This document shows positions 1 to 10,184 of a DNA stretch of 64,000 bases, piece by piece. The stretch lies in assembly GCF_009017415.1 (NCBI RefSeq), contig NC_092405.1:3596001-3660000 (forward strand), read 5' to 3'. Positions within the stretch are counted from its first letter, which is position 1. Each line of letters opens with the position of its first letter. The stretch comes from Aspergillus flavus (Eukaryota; Ascomycota; Eurotiomycetes; Eurotiales; Aspergillaceae). The notes beneath the pieces were generated by a model. That model saw only the letters and a program-made list of their open reading frames with translations, searched no databases and was not told the origin of the DNA. A program made the position numbers and the translations under genes.

Positions 1-1
1 A

Positions 2-247
2 GGTAAGAAAAAATCTTCTTCACAGCGTAACGGCAAGCATCTAACGTCGGGTAGGTTACAACGGGATGCGGAGTTCTTTCAATCGAAGCTCAGTAAAATA
101 GACGGCTTTGGAGACCTAGGAGAACGCCTTCTGGAACTAGTGAAACAAAAGACCCCGACAGCTGAAGCCAAGGAGAAAGGCTCGAATGGAGCCAATCCAA
201 GCAGCTCCTCCGATACAAGCAACGGCGAGAAGAGTCCTCAAGCATAA
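2..247 (+). CDS. 3' end of an unidentified protein-coding gene (partial)
   Basis: An open frame runs in from the left edge and ends at TAA 245-247, giving the last 81 residues of a protein. The visible part has a lysine/serine-rich stretch, then a block that looks like a conserved amphipathic helix (around QRDAEFFQSKL and GDLGERLLELV), and a low-complexity Ser/Asn/Gly/Lys tail. The helical block shows the frame is really coding; the tail is probably disordered. I do not recognise the family with confidence. A subunit of a tethering or trafficking complex is one possibility, but that is a guess. The start and any upstream exons lie outside the window. The next gene, on the opposite strand, converges on this one. 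Confidence 0.6.
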   Translation, partial: GKKKSSSQRNGKHLTSGRLQRDAEFFQSKLSKIDGFGDLGERLLELVKQKTPTAEAKEKGSNGANPSSSSDTSNGEKSPQA

Positions 248-688
248 ACTATGGCTATAGAGATGTGAAGTTCGGATGTCTCGGCCTTGACGAAACACAT
301 TGTATACATTCTTCTCGCTTGGATGTACCTGAGATACCATCATGTTAAGGCCAAAGAATTGTACAGCGATTTAGCGGTGTTTTACCCTTTCTAAATACTT
401 GTTTATTTTCCCGGATAGCACAGCATCCGACTTATATCCTTTTAGACTTAATCAAGACACTTATATATACCAATCCCTTACAAAAACAAACAATAACAAG
501 AAAGCTAAGAAGATGGAACCAGTAAGTTAGATGTCTCATCTTCATATATCATTAAATAGCTAATGATAAATAATATAATAGCCCCTGTACCGTAGCAGAA
601 GCCTAGATAATATCATACAATGTCTTTAACCCTTAATCAAACTCCCAGAATTTGAGTAAAAAAGGAACATGAAAATTCATAACCTCAT
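248..688. other. convergent intergenic region, AT-rich
   Basis: This is the shared 3' flank of the partial gene on the left and the small minus-strand gene on the right. It is AT-rich and contains no open frame that looks coded and no repeat worth naming. Confidence 0.6.
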
Positions 689-1036
689 TCAAGCCTTATG
701 AGCACCAAGACCCTTATTCTCTCCCAAAGACTTAGGCTCATGGCCACCCTTTCCGCTAGAGTGGCCAGCACTGCCGCCAAAGCTCACCGCATTACCGGAA
801 AGCTCCTTAGCTGCCTCAGGGAGCTCGGCAGTTCTAGACACGCGGCCCATTTGGACGTTCTAGATACCGTCAATGTTAGCTGAGGTATTCACTTATATGG
901 CAGACGAGAAGTCCATCGAACCGGGGATAAGATGGGAACGTACAGAGTTACCGGCACCGTGGACCTTTGTTTCGCCTTGTGGGATGGCGTTGTCGCTGTG
1001 AGGGACGCCGTCGTCGTATTCTGCACCGCGGGGCAT
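689..1036 (-). CDS. small hydrophilic conserved fungal protein (87 aa)
   Basis: Two exons on the minus strand: 1036-944 and 859-689, with an 84-bp intron (GTACGT donor, GCTAAC branch, CTAG acceptor). The joined protein has 87 residues starting MPRGAEYDDGVPHSDNAI and ending in a Gly/Ser/His/Lys-rich tail (around GGSAGHSSGKGGHEPK). It has no signal peptide, membrane segment or cysteine. I recognise the general pattern of short, very hydrophilic, probably disordered proteins common in Aspergillus and often stress- or conidiation-induced, but I know no biochemical function. The intron is supported because the frame continues exactly across it and both halves have the same composition. The first in-frame ATG of the conserved block was chosen; an ATG further upstream (1147) would add an unlikely extension. 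The gene is divergent from the dehydrogenase gene. Confidence 0.8.
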
Positions 1037-1858
1037 TTTGGTTTGGATTATTTGTGATGTGAAGGTTAAGGGTGCTGTTTGATTGTTAGGTTTGCTGGGT
1101 TTTGAGATATAGATGGAGTATGAACGTACCTTTAGAAGATAGGTCAAAGGACAGGGTGAAGTATCTATTATGATAGATGCAATTGGTTAATTTGGAATTG
1201 TTGATTTGAATGTCTACTTCACAGCAGAATTTTAACCCTTATATATGTCTTTATTCATGTCTAGCCCTGTCTATGATAACATCGATATTTGCCAAGAATG
1301 GTGTTTGGTGACAGCATTGTGAAGTCATTGTGGGGACGGGTATGACTTCATCTACCTTGCGCGGTGTCGGCCGGTTTGGATGGATTTGGAAGGTAGGTGG
1401 TTTGTTCTAGGGATTTTTGTGGATTTATGGAAATTTAGGTGTTTACCTTGTATTGGTGATATTTGGGAGTTGGTTGTTTGGGTTGTGTTCAGGTACATAC
1501 ATCCTTAGCTATACTACTAGTCCTTGTCGGTATTGGTGGGATTTGAACTTAGGGACAAACAGTGCAAACGGCGCAAACTGCTGGTGTTGATGGTGTTTTA
1601 TGTGAGGGGAGTTTGGTATGTTTGTTCTAGGGGGAGTTGAGGGAGTTTGATCGTTAGATGATTTGTTGGTTTTTGTTGGGGCTTATCGTGGTATTGTGAT
1701 ATATCTTTCTCTTGTTGTGTACTGTGTTGCCAGTGTTCTTTGCGAGTGTATGATCGGATTTGACTTCATGATTCAGTTGATTTCATTGATTTATTGATTT
1801 TATGTGATGAGTTTATTCTTCTTACCGTTCTAAAGCATACTTAAAGAGATTAAGCATC
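1037..1858. other. divergent intergenic/promoter region
   Basis: 822 bp between the start codons of two divergently transcribed genes. It is rich in TTG/TTTG words on the plus strand and AT-rich. I see no convincing coding frame or named regulatory site, so it is presumed to hold both promoters. Confidence 0.5.
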
Positions 1859-2845
1859 ATGTCTACTATGCGAGCAGTAGTCGCGCATACGGCTGGATCT
1901 CCCGACGTCCTTAAGGTCATACAATATCCCATCCCCCAACCAAGTTCTGGACAAGTCCGGATCAAAGTCAAAGCATTCGGACTCAACCGCTCAGAGATGT
2001 TCACCCGTCAGGGTCACTCTGGCTCTGCGGTTCAATTTCCCCGCATTCTCGGCATCGAAGCCGTGGGTATAGTCGACGCCGCCCCAGGACTGGAAGATAA
2101 ATTTCCGCTCGGAGCCACCGTGGCCACAGCCATGGGCGGGATGGGCCGAGCCTTCGATGGGGGGTATGCAGAGTACACATGTGTACCGGCAAAGCAGGTA
2201 CAGATACTGAAGACAAAGCTGCCCTGGGACGTGCTGGGGGCGCTACCAGAGATGCTGCAGACAGCCTGGGGTTCATTGATAAGGTCACTCACCTTGAGAC
2301 CCAAAGATAGATTGTTGATTCGCGGTGGAACGTCCTCGGTGGGCCTGGCGGCAGCGGCCATTGCTAAGAAACATGGGGCGTTTGTGGCGTCAACGACCAG
2401 AAAAACGGAAAGAGAGGCGTTATTACGGGATTTTGGAGTGGACGAGGTGTGGATCGATAACGGGGCCATTTCTCAACAGATTGCCGAAACATCGGGTCAA
2501 TATTTCGACAAGGTGCTGGAGCTTGTGGGTACGGCGACTTTGGCTGATTCTCTGCGTTGCGTGAAGAAGGGAGGTACTGTTTCTATGACAGGGATTCTGG
2601 GAAACGTGTGGCACCTGGAGAATATCAATCCAATGGAGTTGATCCCAAGTGAATCGAAACTGACGGCATATTCTGGAGGGGATGAGGATTTCATGCGAAC
2701 ACCTCTGAAAGAACTGCTCAAAATGGTTGAGGAGGGGAAGCTCCAGGTCCGGGTGGGACGCGTATTTAAGATGGAGGACATCGCGGAGGCTCATCGGTGT
2801 ATGGAAGAAAGTGAGGTTGAAGGGAAGATTGTAGTAATTCCATAG
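1859..2845 (+). CDS. zinc-independent MDR dehydrogenase / quinone oxidoreductase-like
   Basis: A single exon of 328 residues, the usual length for medium-chain dehydrogenases of the quinone oxidoreductase branch. The N-terminal GroES-like part (residues ~5-120) contains GLNRSEMFTRQG and a GIEAVGIV strand but lacks the catalytic and structural zinc cysteines of alcohol dehydrogenases. The Rossmann part begins near residue 150 with GGTSSVGLAAAAIA, an AXXGXXG-type NADPH loop, and ends with the typical AHRCMEESEVEGKIVV motif. It probably reduces quinones or enals with NADPH in the cytosol; the substrate cannot be told from sequence. ATG 1859 is followed by a second in-frame ATG at codon 4, so either could be used. 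Confidence 0.9.
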   Translation: MSTMRAVVAHTAGSPDVLKVIQYPIPQPSSGQVRIKVKAFGLNRSEMFTRQGHSGSAVQFPRILGIEAVGIVDAAPGLEDKFPLGATVATAMGGMGRAFDGGYAEYTCVPAKQVQILKTKLPWDVLGALPEMLQTAWGSLIRSLTLRPKDRLLIRGGTSSVGLAAAAIAKKHGAFVASTTRKTEREALLRDFGVDEVWIDNGAISQQIAETSGQYFDKVLELVGTATLADSLRCVKKGGTVSMTGILGNVWHLENINPMELIPSESKLTAYSGGDEDFMRTPLKELLKMVEEGKLQVRVGRVFKMEDIAEAHRCMEESEVEGKIVVIP

Positions 2846-4593
2846 CCTCATTGCTACCTCCGGATTTAGTAGCTTGTCCATATCTCTAATGGCCGTTCAA
2901 TGTGATCTTGAAACGGACGAAGCAATTGGCCAGAAACCGACCAGAGTCAGAAGTGGTTGAAAAAGCACCATCCAACCTGAGCAGGGCTGACCATGTCAAG
3001 GCGTCTAACGGCGTTCAGCACGCGACTCCATTCGTCGTAGGTCGATAGCCACTGTGACACAACATCACGCCGTGTATCCCGGCATTCCGATAATCCTCGA
3101 ACTCGGGCTGATTGCAAAGTAATGATATGAAGGTAGCATTGCAGCTGCTAAGCAATTATACACATTTTGCGATATTTTCCCGAGATGGTTGAGGGGCTGA
3201 GATCTGGAGCGGTCTCCGACGTGCACGGTGGTTCAGTGGGGTCCAAGTACTAAGTAGATTATAGTAAGGTAAGTTGGGAACACGGGCTCCGGTGTGCGTA
3301 CTAGATGTCGAACCCGAGACTCGGGGGTGAAAGGAATTAATTAATCAATCCCACCGTGACGGTGTCCAGAGAATTGCCGGTTGCCACATCTTGGCTTAAT
3401 AGCTGCAGATAAAGAAATTACCACCAGGGTATACCGCATGGGTTGCAAAGAAAGAGAAAAGATCCATGGATACAACTTGAACGGTATATGGCCAAGGCAC
3501 ATGACCCTGGACCAATCAGAGCGAGGGCACTTCACATACGGCAGCCGGTGAGCCATGACGTAATACTTCACCTGGGGTTCCCCGGATTCGGAATGAAGAA
3601 GTGGGGGAATCTTGGGAGAATACAAGATAAGGGAGATTCTTCTAATGATCGACTAATATGTAGTAGTAAGTCTGATCACCTGGTAGACATGCTAGCCTGA
3701 TTCCATGGTTGAGAGCTGGACTTTTCGTTACTATCTCACATCACTCTGATTGCAAACAGAGAGGTGAACACTGACAGACTCGGGTCAGTACGGCATGTAT
3801 CATAATAAAAATAGAAGGAAGGGCAAGAAAATAGAAAATACAAAAAAGGCATACTGCGGCACAAACAAAACGAATTCAAGCCCTGCAAGAGATGGAATGA
3901 CGAGCATCATCATCTGGTCGGATGATCTTGTAATGGTCTTGGGGTTGACAGGGGTTACCATTCGCTGACCAGGTTCTCGCCCCGTCAGTAGCAAATAATG
4001 GGCACGAGTCCGTGCCACTGCAGTAGCTCTGTTTAGAGGTAAATTGAGGAGATCAATGGTCCTATTGCTCTCTTTCCTTCTTTTCATTTCTCTCTGGTTT
4101 CATGAATTTGTTCTACTGAAAAAGACCTAGAAGAGAAGAAATTTTATTTCCCTCCCTTCGTATCTTCTCAAACACCTTTCCAAGGGAATCAGGTTCCACT
4201 GGACCCGTTCCTAGCTTTTTGGTGTCCGGTACTACCTTGTTCTGTACCTTATTTATACTAACAGCTTTAAGTACCTCACTAGACTGGGCCCTGCCAACCT
4301 CCCGCTCAGTTCGAGCTTAGGCTTCCCCCGCCACCTTTCTATTCCCCGCACGTACCTCCTCTGTGACCGGAGGGACGATAAAGACCTGTGCGAGGAAGGT
4401 ACCTAGGTAGCTGGGCGAGCTTTCCAAAATTGCCTTGGACGGCACCCTCTTCCTCACCCTCCATCTTTCTTTATCCTCCTTCCTGTGTTCAACCTCTACC
4501 GTTCTTCATCTTTACTCAAGCTTTGTTGTCTCTCGTTTCCTTTCAATTGCCTATATCTTTACCTTACCAGGATAGCGCTCGCAGGGAATCACA
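2846..4593. other. long intergenic region with pyrimidine-rich leader before glycogen synthase
   Basis: About 1.7 kb without a supportable gene. The last ~450 bp (4140-4593) are strongly C/T-rich on the plus strand, as is common in promoters and leaders of highly expressed Aspergillus genes. Short frames in this stretch have no protein-like features. A CCAAT box lies at about 3513-3517. Confidence 0.5.
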
Positions 4594-6938
4594 ATGGCCA
4601 GTGAGGAGACTGGCGCCGAACCTCCCAAGCGGGATGTTCGCAACCATATGCTTTTCGAAGTTGCGACCGAGGTGGCTAATAGGGTGGGTGGAATTTACTC
4701 CGTCCTCAAGTCTAAAGCTCCCGTGACGACCGCCGAATATGGCGAGCGATACACTCTGATTGGACCCTTGAACCGTGCTTCAGCAGCGGTGGAGGTGGAA
4801 GAATTGACTCCATCTAATCCTCGAATGATCGAGACGATCAAGTCGATGCAAGAACGTGGCATTGAGGTCATCTACGGTCGCTGGCTGATTGAAGGCGCTC
4901 CCCGGGTGCTTTTGATCGACACATCAACGGGATATAAATTCCTGGACGAGTGGAAAGGGGACCTGTGGAACACGGCGGGGATCCCATCACCGGCTGCAGA
5001 CACCGAAACCAATGAAGCGATTGTCTTTGGATACCTGGTAGCATGGTTCCTGGGTGAAGTACGTTTGATAGACTGTACGATCGTTAGATATGGAGTCCGC
5101 TAATGAGGGAACTAGTTCATCGCCCATGAAAGACGGGTTGCGGTGGTCGCCCATTTCCACGAGTGGCTTGCTGGGGTAGCCCTCCCGCTGACCAAGAAGC
5201 GACATATGGATCTCACCACAATTTTTACCACCCACGCAACTTTACTCGGTCGCTATCTCTGTGCGGGATCAGTGGACTTTTATAACCACCTACAGCACTT
5301 CGATGTGGATGCAGAGGCTGGTAAGCGTGGCATCTATCACCGGTACTGTATTGAGCGAGCCGCGGCGCACACGGCAGACGTCTTCACTACCGTCTCCCAT
5401 ATCACCGCGTTCGAAAGCGAGCATCTCCTGAAACGAAAGCCAGATGGAGTTCTGCCGAATGGGCTCAATGTCAAGAAGTTCTCCGCAGTGCATGAGTTCC
5501 AGAATCTACACTCACAATCCAAAGAGAAAATTAATGACTTCGTTCGGGGCCATTTCTATGGCCATAACGATTTCGATCTGGACAATACCCTGTACCTTTT
5601 CACGGCGGGACGCTATGAATTCCGGAACAAGGGCGTCGATATGTTCATCGAAAGCTTGGCTCGCCTGAACCATCGCTTAAAAGCCAGCGGCTCCAAAACT
5701 ACCGTAGTTGCTTTCATCATCATGCCAGCCCAGACCACGTCTCTCACGGTCGAAGCCCTCAAGGGACAGGCTGTCGTCAAGTCCTTACGGGACACAATCG
5801 AGATGATCGAAAAGGGCATTGGAAAGCGAATGTACGAGCGTTGCCTTGCGTGGAAGGAAGGCGACAACATGCCGGATGAGAAGGACCTCATGGCCAGTCA
5901 AGATCGCGTGCTGTTGCGACGCAGGTTGTTTGCCATGAAGAGGCACTCTTTACCGCCGATCGTCACTCATAACATGAACAATGACCACGAAGACCCAATT
6001 TTGAACCAGATCCGCCGTGTTCAGCTGTTCAACGATCCAACCGACCGCGTTAAGATAATCTTTCACCCAGAGTTCCTCAACTCGTCGAACCCCGTGCTAC
6101 CACTCGATTACGATGACTTTGTCCGCGGTACGCATCTTGGAGTCTTCCCATCATACTACGAGCCTTGGGGTTACACACCCGCTGAGTGCACTGTGATGGG
6201 TGTCCCCAGTATCACCACCAATCTGTCCGGTTTCGGTTGCTATATGGAGGAGTTAATCGAGAACTCATCCGACTACGGTATTTATATAGTGGATCGCCGA
6301 ATGAAGGGTGTTGACGATTCCGTCAACCAGCTTACTGATTTCATGTTCAACTTTGCTCTGAAGAGCCGCCGCCAACGGATCAATCAACGTAACCGCACTG
6401 AGCGGTTGAGCGATCTGTTGGACTGGAAACGTATGGGATTAGAGTATGTCAAAGCGCGGCAGCTGGCTCTTCGGCGAGGTACGTTTTCTCCATAGCCTCC
6501 ATGTCCACCATGTAGGTTCCATATTTGTTCGCTAACACATGGATTGTGATTTACAGCCTACCCGTCTTCCTTTGGTAGCGGCGAAGACTTCTATGATATT
6601 ATTGGAGGAACAGAACAGAAGATTTCACGACCGTTATCTGTCCCAGGGTCACCAAGGGATCGCTCGGGGATGATGACCCCTGGTGATTTTGCATCCCTGC
6701 AAGAAGTCAAAGAAGGACTGAGTACTGAGGACTATATCGCATGGCGGCTGCCGTAAGTTGTCCACTTGACTACATTATAGACCCCTTAGGCGAACGCGGT
6801 GCTAATCGGCTATTCAGTGGTGCAACCGATGAGGATGAACCAGACGACCAATACTTCCCACTGACACTACGAACGAAAAAGACATCCGATCGACCCGCAT
6901 CGCCGCTCGACCGCATATCAGTCAATGGTGGGAACTGA
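4594..6938 (+). CDS. gsy1: glycogen synthase (GT3 family)
   Basis: Transfers glucose from UDP-glucose to the non-reducing end of glycogen in the cytosol. Four exons: 4594-5058, 5116-6478, 6557-6752 and 6818-6938, giving 714 residues, the usual size of fungal glycogen synthases. Visible landmarks are the N-terminal UDP-glucose loop [12 protein letters not shown] (~residues 30-41), HFHEWLAG, and the C-terminal-domain block [14 protein letters not shown] with its catalytic glutamate. The C-terminal tail carries Ser/Thr-Pro sites (SVPGSP, MMTPGD), matching the inhibitory phosphorylation region of yeast Gsy1/Gsy2. Splice phases agree at every junction. An acidic stretch (DEDEPDD) lies near the C-terminus. 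No other gene of the pathway is adjacent. Confidence 0.95.
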
Positions 6939-8002
6939 TTGACAGCTGCATACCTTACTGGAGAATTACTGCCTAGCGTTCCACTCCCCAGCGCGTTGCC
7001 GTGCGCTGGTTCGAATCCCTCTCGTTGTGTGTTTCTGTGCCATAGCTTTCTTAACATTTGTCATATTTACTTACTTCAATTGCATGTTTATTGATATTCT
7101 TTGGAGAGAAACACAGTGACCCTTTCCGGGCCAAGCACGGTTAAGGCTCCCTGGATACAGCTTCACGTCTTCATCATACTTTGTTTGTACTGTTGTATTC
7201 ATGTCATTTCTGTCTTTGTGTGAGCTTGCCAGCATGGGAATTGTCTTTTAAGAGCGTGGATAAATTCATTGCATGATGTGCGAGACGCCATACATTCTTC
7301 TTACGCAATTACCTGACATCATATCTAAGGGTCGTTGAGAGACTAGTGAGGGGTCGATCGTAGTCCCACTACAACACGAAGCCGGACGGACTGACCGGAC
7401 CACCGTGCTCCAGTAGGTAAACGATATAGTTACTTTAGCAACAACAGATACGGAGTAGAAGGAAACTGTTCACTGACAATTCATTCCGAATTACTACCAA
7501 TGTGTCAATCCTTCTTCCCCAATTGTCCGCAGATTTGTGCGGGATTTGTTCGGAAGTCATCGTAGTGGGGTATAGGAAGAGGGTTTACTATTAAAACCTG
7601 TTGAGAGGGCCACGACAAGGGATCGCCGGGTATCCAATGGGACCGGGTGACAGTTATCGTCCTTCTGGAGGGTCCCGGTGAGGGTTGAAGCAGGGAATAG
7701 AGACGAGTAATATTGTTACTACGAGTAGAAATTCAGTAGGTGGGGTTGGATTCCATGTGACTCAAAGCCTATTATTTATTGTATTCCTCGACCCCTCCCT
7801 CGACCACTTTTCCTTTCTCCTTTCCCACTACAATCCTCAGTCTCCATTCTACCAATTCCTATTTCACCACTATCGCTGCAACTCGCTCGGTACGGCTCAC
7901 TATGAGGCCGCGCAGCCAGAATGACCTTCTGGGTCGTTTCGCTATGGGTTAATTTAACCACACGGGTCAAGGTATCGTACATAGTATAACAGTCATAGCT
8001 CC
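6939..8002. other. intergenic region and promoter of the thiamine gene
   Basis: 3' flank of glycogen synthase followed by the promoter and distal leader of the thiamine-pyrimidine gene. No coding frame is supportable. A tRNA-like GGTTCGAATCC word at ~7009 has no matching stems. A possible 5' splice site of a leader intron, AAG|GTATCG, lies at about 7968-7976. Confidence 0.5.
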
Positions 8003-8230
8003 CGCATGACAGGTGTTCGTCTTGGACCTGCCCTGGTTGCCTGGCCATCCCCCTACTTCATGCTGTCCCTGCGTGTCTGTCTCCCTTTAGGGGTTGTGCC
8101 CCTCGAAGGAGACGTGAGACAAAGGGCAAAGGCTGAGTGGAGGGGTACCGGGTGTACGAGGCAGAGTCCGGTCGTTCTGAGATTATACTGTCATAACTTG
8201 ATCTAGATAATACTAGCGAAAGGACATGCG
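8003..8230 (+). promoter_or_regulatory. TPP riboswitch (THI box) in the 5' leader
   Basis: Binds thiamine pyrophosphate in the mRNA leader. Helix P1 is closed by CGCATG 8003-8008 pairing with CATGCG 8225-8230. P2 can form from ACAG(G)TGT 8009-8016 and ATACTGT 8185-8191. The conserved core CTGAGA is at 8177-8182. The P4/P5 element CTTGATCTAGATAATACTAGCGAAAGGA occupies 8197-8224, matching the TPP consensus CTGATCTGGATAATNCCAGCG with compensatory changes in the P4 stem. The ~160 nt between P2 and CTGAGA form an extended P3, as known from fungal versions. It lies ~100 nt upstream of the start codon of the NMT1/THI5 gene. In Neurospora and Aspergillus homologues this aptamer controls splicing of a leader intron; the same is inferred here. 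Confidence 0.93.
8006..8206 (+). other. upstream ORF overlapping the TPP aptamer (66 codons)
   Basis: An ATG inside the P1 5' strand (CGCATG) opens a 66-codon frame that ends at TAG 8204-8206, inside the conserved GATCTAG of the P4/P5 element. The peptide has no recognisable features, so its role is probably to block translation of the main ORF when the leader intron is retained, as described for uORFs in Neurospora NMT1. Whether it is translated is an inference. Confidence 0.4.
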
Positions 8231-8289
8231 TGGCATTGATTGTTCCCCTTTATTCTCTTGTCACAGAAGAGGGACTTCGGTCCCCTTTA

Positions 8290-8303
8290 CTAACAAGTTT
8301 CAG
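8290..8303 (+). promoter_or_regulatory. likely 3' splice site of the riboswitch leader intron
   Basis: A near-perfect branch sequence TACTAAC (8288-8294) is followed by AAGTTTCAG ending at 8303, only 26 bp before the start codon. An earlier candidate acceptor, CTTGTCACAG, ends near 8267. Use of either removes the aptamer and the upstream ORF. This is inferred from splice consensus only. Confidence 0.5.
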
Positions 8304-8329
8304 AGCTCTTGACCTCAAATTGTGCCAAG

Positions 8330-9560
8330 ATGTCTACTGACAAGATTACCTTCCTCACCAACTGGTATGATATGCCGCTGGTGCTGTTTCTATCTGTGTT
8401 CTTGCTGTTTCTTCTGCTACGTTCGTGAACTGTTACTAAGTGGTTGTGTGTTATATAAAGGCACGCGACGCCGTACCACGCTCCCCTGTACCTCGCTCAG
8501 AGCAAGGGTTACTTCAAGGAAGAAGGCCTGAAGGTTGCTCTGCTGGAGCCCAATGACCCCTCTGATGTCACTGAGATAATTGGTAGCGGTAAGGTTGACA
8601 TGGGCTTCAAGGCCATGATCCATACTCTGGCTGTATGTATCATCTCTCCTTGGGACCTTTTGAACAGACCTCTAACTGCCGAACCAGGCCAAGGCTCGTA
8701 ACTTCCCTGTCACCTCGATTGGCTCTCTTCTTGACGAGCCTTTCACCGGTGTTGTGTACCTCAAGGATAGCGGAATCACTGAAGACTTCCGCTCCCTGAA
8801 GGGCAAGAAAATTGGCTATGTTGGAGAGTTCGGAAAGGTATGTACCACTGACTGTGTCGTTGAACGAGCTGAGATTAAATTAATCCAGATTCAAATCGAC
8901 GAGCTCACCAAGTACTATGGCATGACTGCGGACGACTACACTGCCGTCCGTTGCGGCATGAACGTTACCAAGGCCATCATCCGCGGTGACATTGATGCCG
9001 GCATTGGCCTGGAGAATGTGCAGATGGTTGAACTGGCCGAGTGGCTGGCATCCCAGAACCGTCCCCGTGACGACGTTCAGATGCTCCGCATCGACCAGCT
9101 CGCCGAGCTTGGCTGCTGCTGCTTCTGCTCCATCCTCTACATTGCCAACGATGCCTTCTTGGCCGCCAACCCCGAGAAGGTTCAGAAGTTCATGCGTGCT
9201 GTCAAGCGTGCAACGGACTACGTTCTCGCAGAGCCTGCAGCGGCCTTCGAAGAATACATTGACATGAAGCCCATCATGGGAACCCCTGTCAACCGTAAGA
9301 TCTTCGAGCGGTCTTTCGCCTACTTCAGCCGTGACCTGAAGAACGTCAGTCGTGACTGGGCTAAGGTTACCAACTACGGAAAGCGTCTGGGTATCCTTGA
9401 TGCCGACTTCCAGCCTAACTACACAAACCAGTACCTCTCCTGGACGTTGGACGCGGATTCGACCGACCCTCTGGGTGACCAGAAGCGTATGGCGGAACTG
9501 CAGAAGGAGGTTGCTTGCGAGGGTGGCTTCAAGCGTCTGCAGGTGGCCTCTAGCGCATAA
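8330..9560 (+). CDS. nmtA: 4-amino-5-hydroxymethyl-2-methylpyrimidine phosphate synthase (NMT1/THI5 type)
   Basis: Makes the pyrimidine half of thiamine from PLP and a histidine of the enzyme itself. Exons 8330-8364, 8461-8632, 8688-8837 and 8889-9560 give 342 residues, the family length. Residues known to be critical in yeast Thi5 are present at the same numbering: Lys62 and the suicide-substrate His66 in [10 protein letters not shown], and the iron-binding cysteine cluster CCCFC at 195-199. The fold is that of periplasmic-binding-protein-like THI5 enzymes. Expression is very likely repressed by thiamine through the TPP riboswitch in the leader. The first exon encodes only 11 complete codons. 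All junction phases agree. Confidence 0.96.
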
Positions 9561-10184
9561 GTAGCTACGACCACGTCCTGAGGTCTGATTGGCAGGCGCA
9601 TATGTTGTTAATCGTACGACCATATGGAAATTGAATGACTTAATCAAGTCTATGGTGTTGTCTCTTGAATTTCACATAATTCAAAACTCCCGTAGCGTAC
9701 CTGTAAGGCGTACGTAAGCTGTCTACGTAGACCCGCATATCCATCCAAGACACCAACCAGCAGGACAAACTAGCCATACCCCAACCTGGCCGTCACTGCG
9801 TTTGTCGCTCTAGTGATAAGACGAACGTCGTAGCACAAAGTTCCTCTGTCCACGTTAGATATTTCCAAAGAAGGTTAGACAGTCTGATTTGCTTTTATCG
9901 AGGCGTCATCGCCACGAAGATTGCAGCAGGCCTACGTACGCAATGTCCAAATATACTAACGCGTAGCTCCATAGAATGGTTTCTTAATGCACCTGGCAAG
10001 AGGAGCCACAGATCCTATAGATCATATCGCCAGCGAGACCGTTTATAGGTCTTGAGACGGAGAGGCCGACCGGCTCGGGTAATTCTTTCTATTTATGTAC
10101 AATCTTTAATAATTCTATGTAAATACGTACTGGGAATAAGTGCGAATAAGGTAACAGGCTTATTTATATCCACCAGTGTAGACA
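9561..10184. other. convergent intergenic region
   Basis: 3' flanks of the thiamine gene (plus) and the arylsulfotransferase-like gene (minus). No coding frame or structured element is evident. Confidence 0.5.

Noticed and set aside
6990..7030. GGTTCGAATCC word resembling a tRNA T arm
   Set aside because: The flanking bases do not form T-arm or acceptor stems and no anticodon arm fits upstream; it lies in the glycogen synthase 3' flank.
8880..9647. 255-codon minus-strand frame antisense to the thiamine gene
   Set aside because: A mirror of the highly biased coding sequence of the NMT1/THI5 gene, without independent features.
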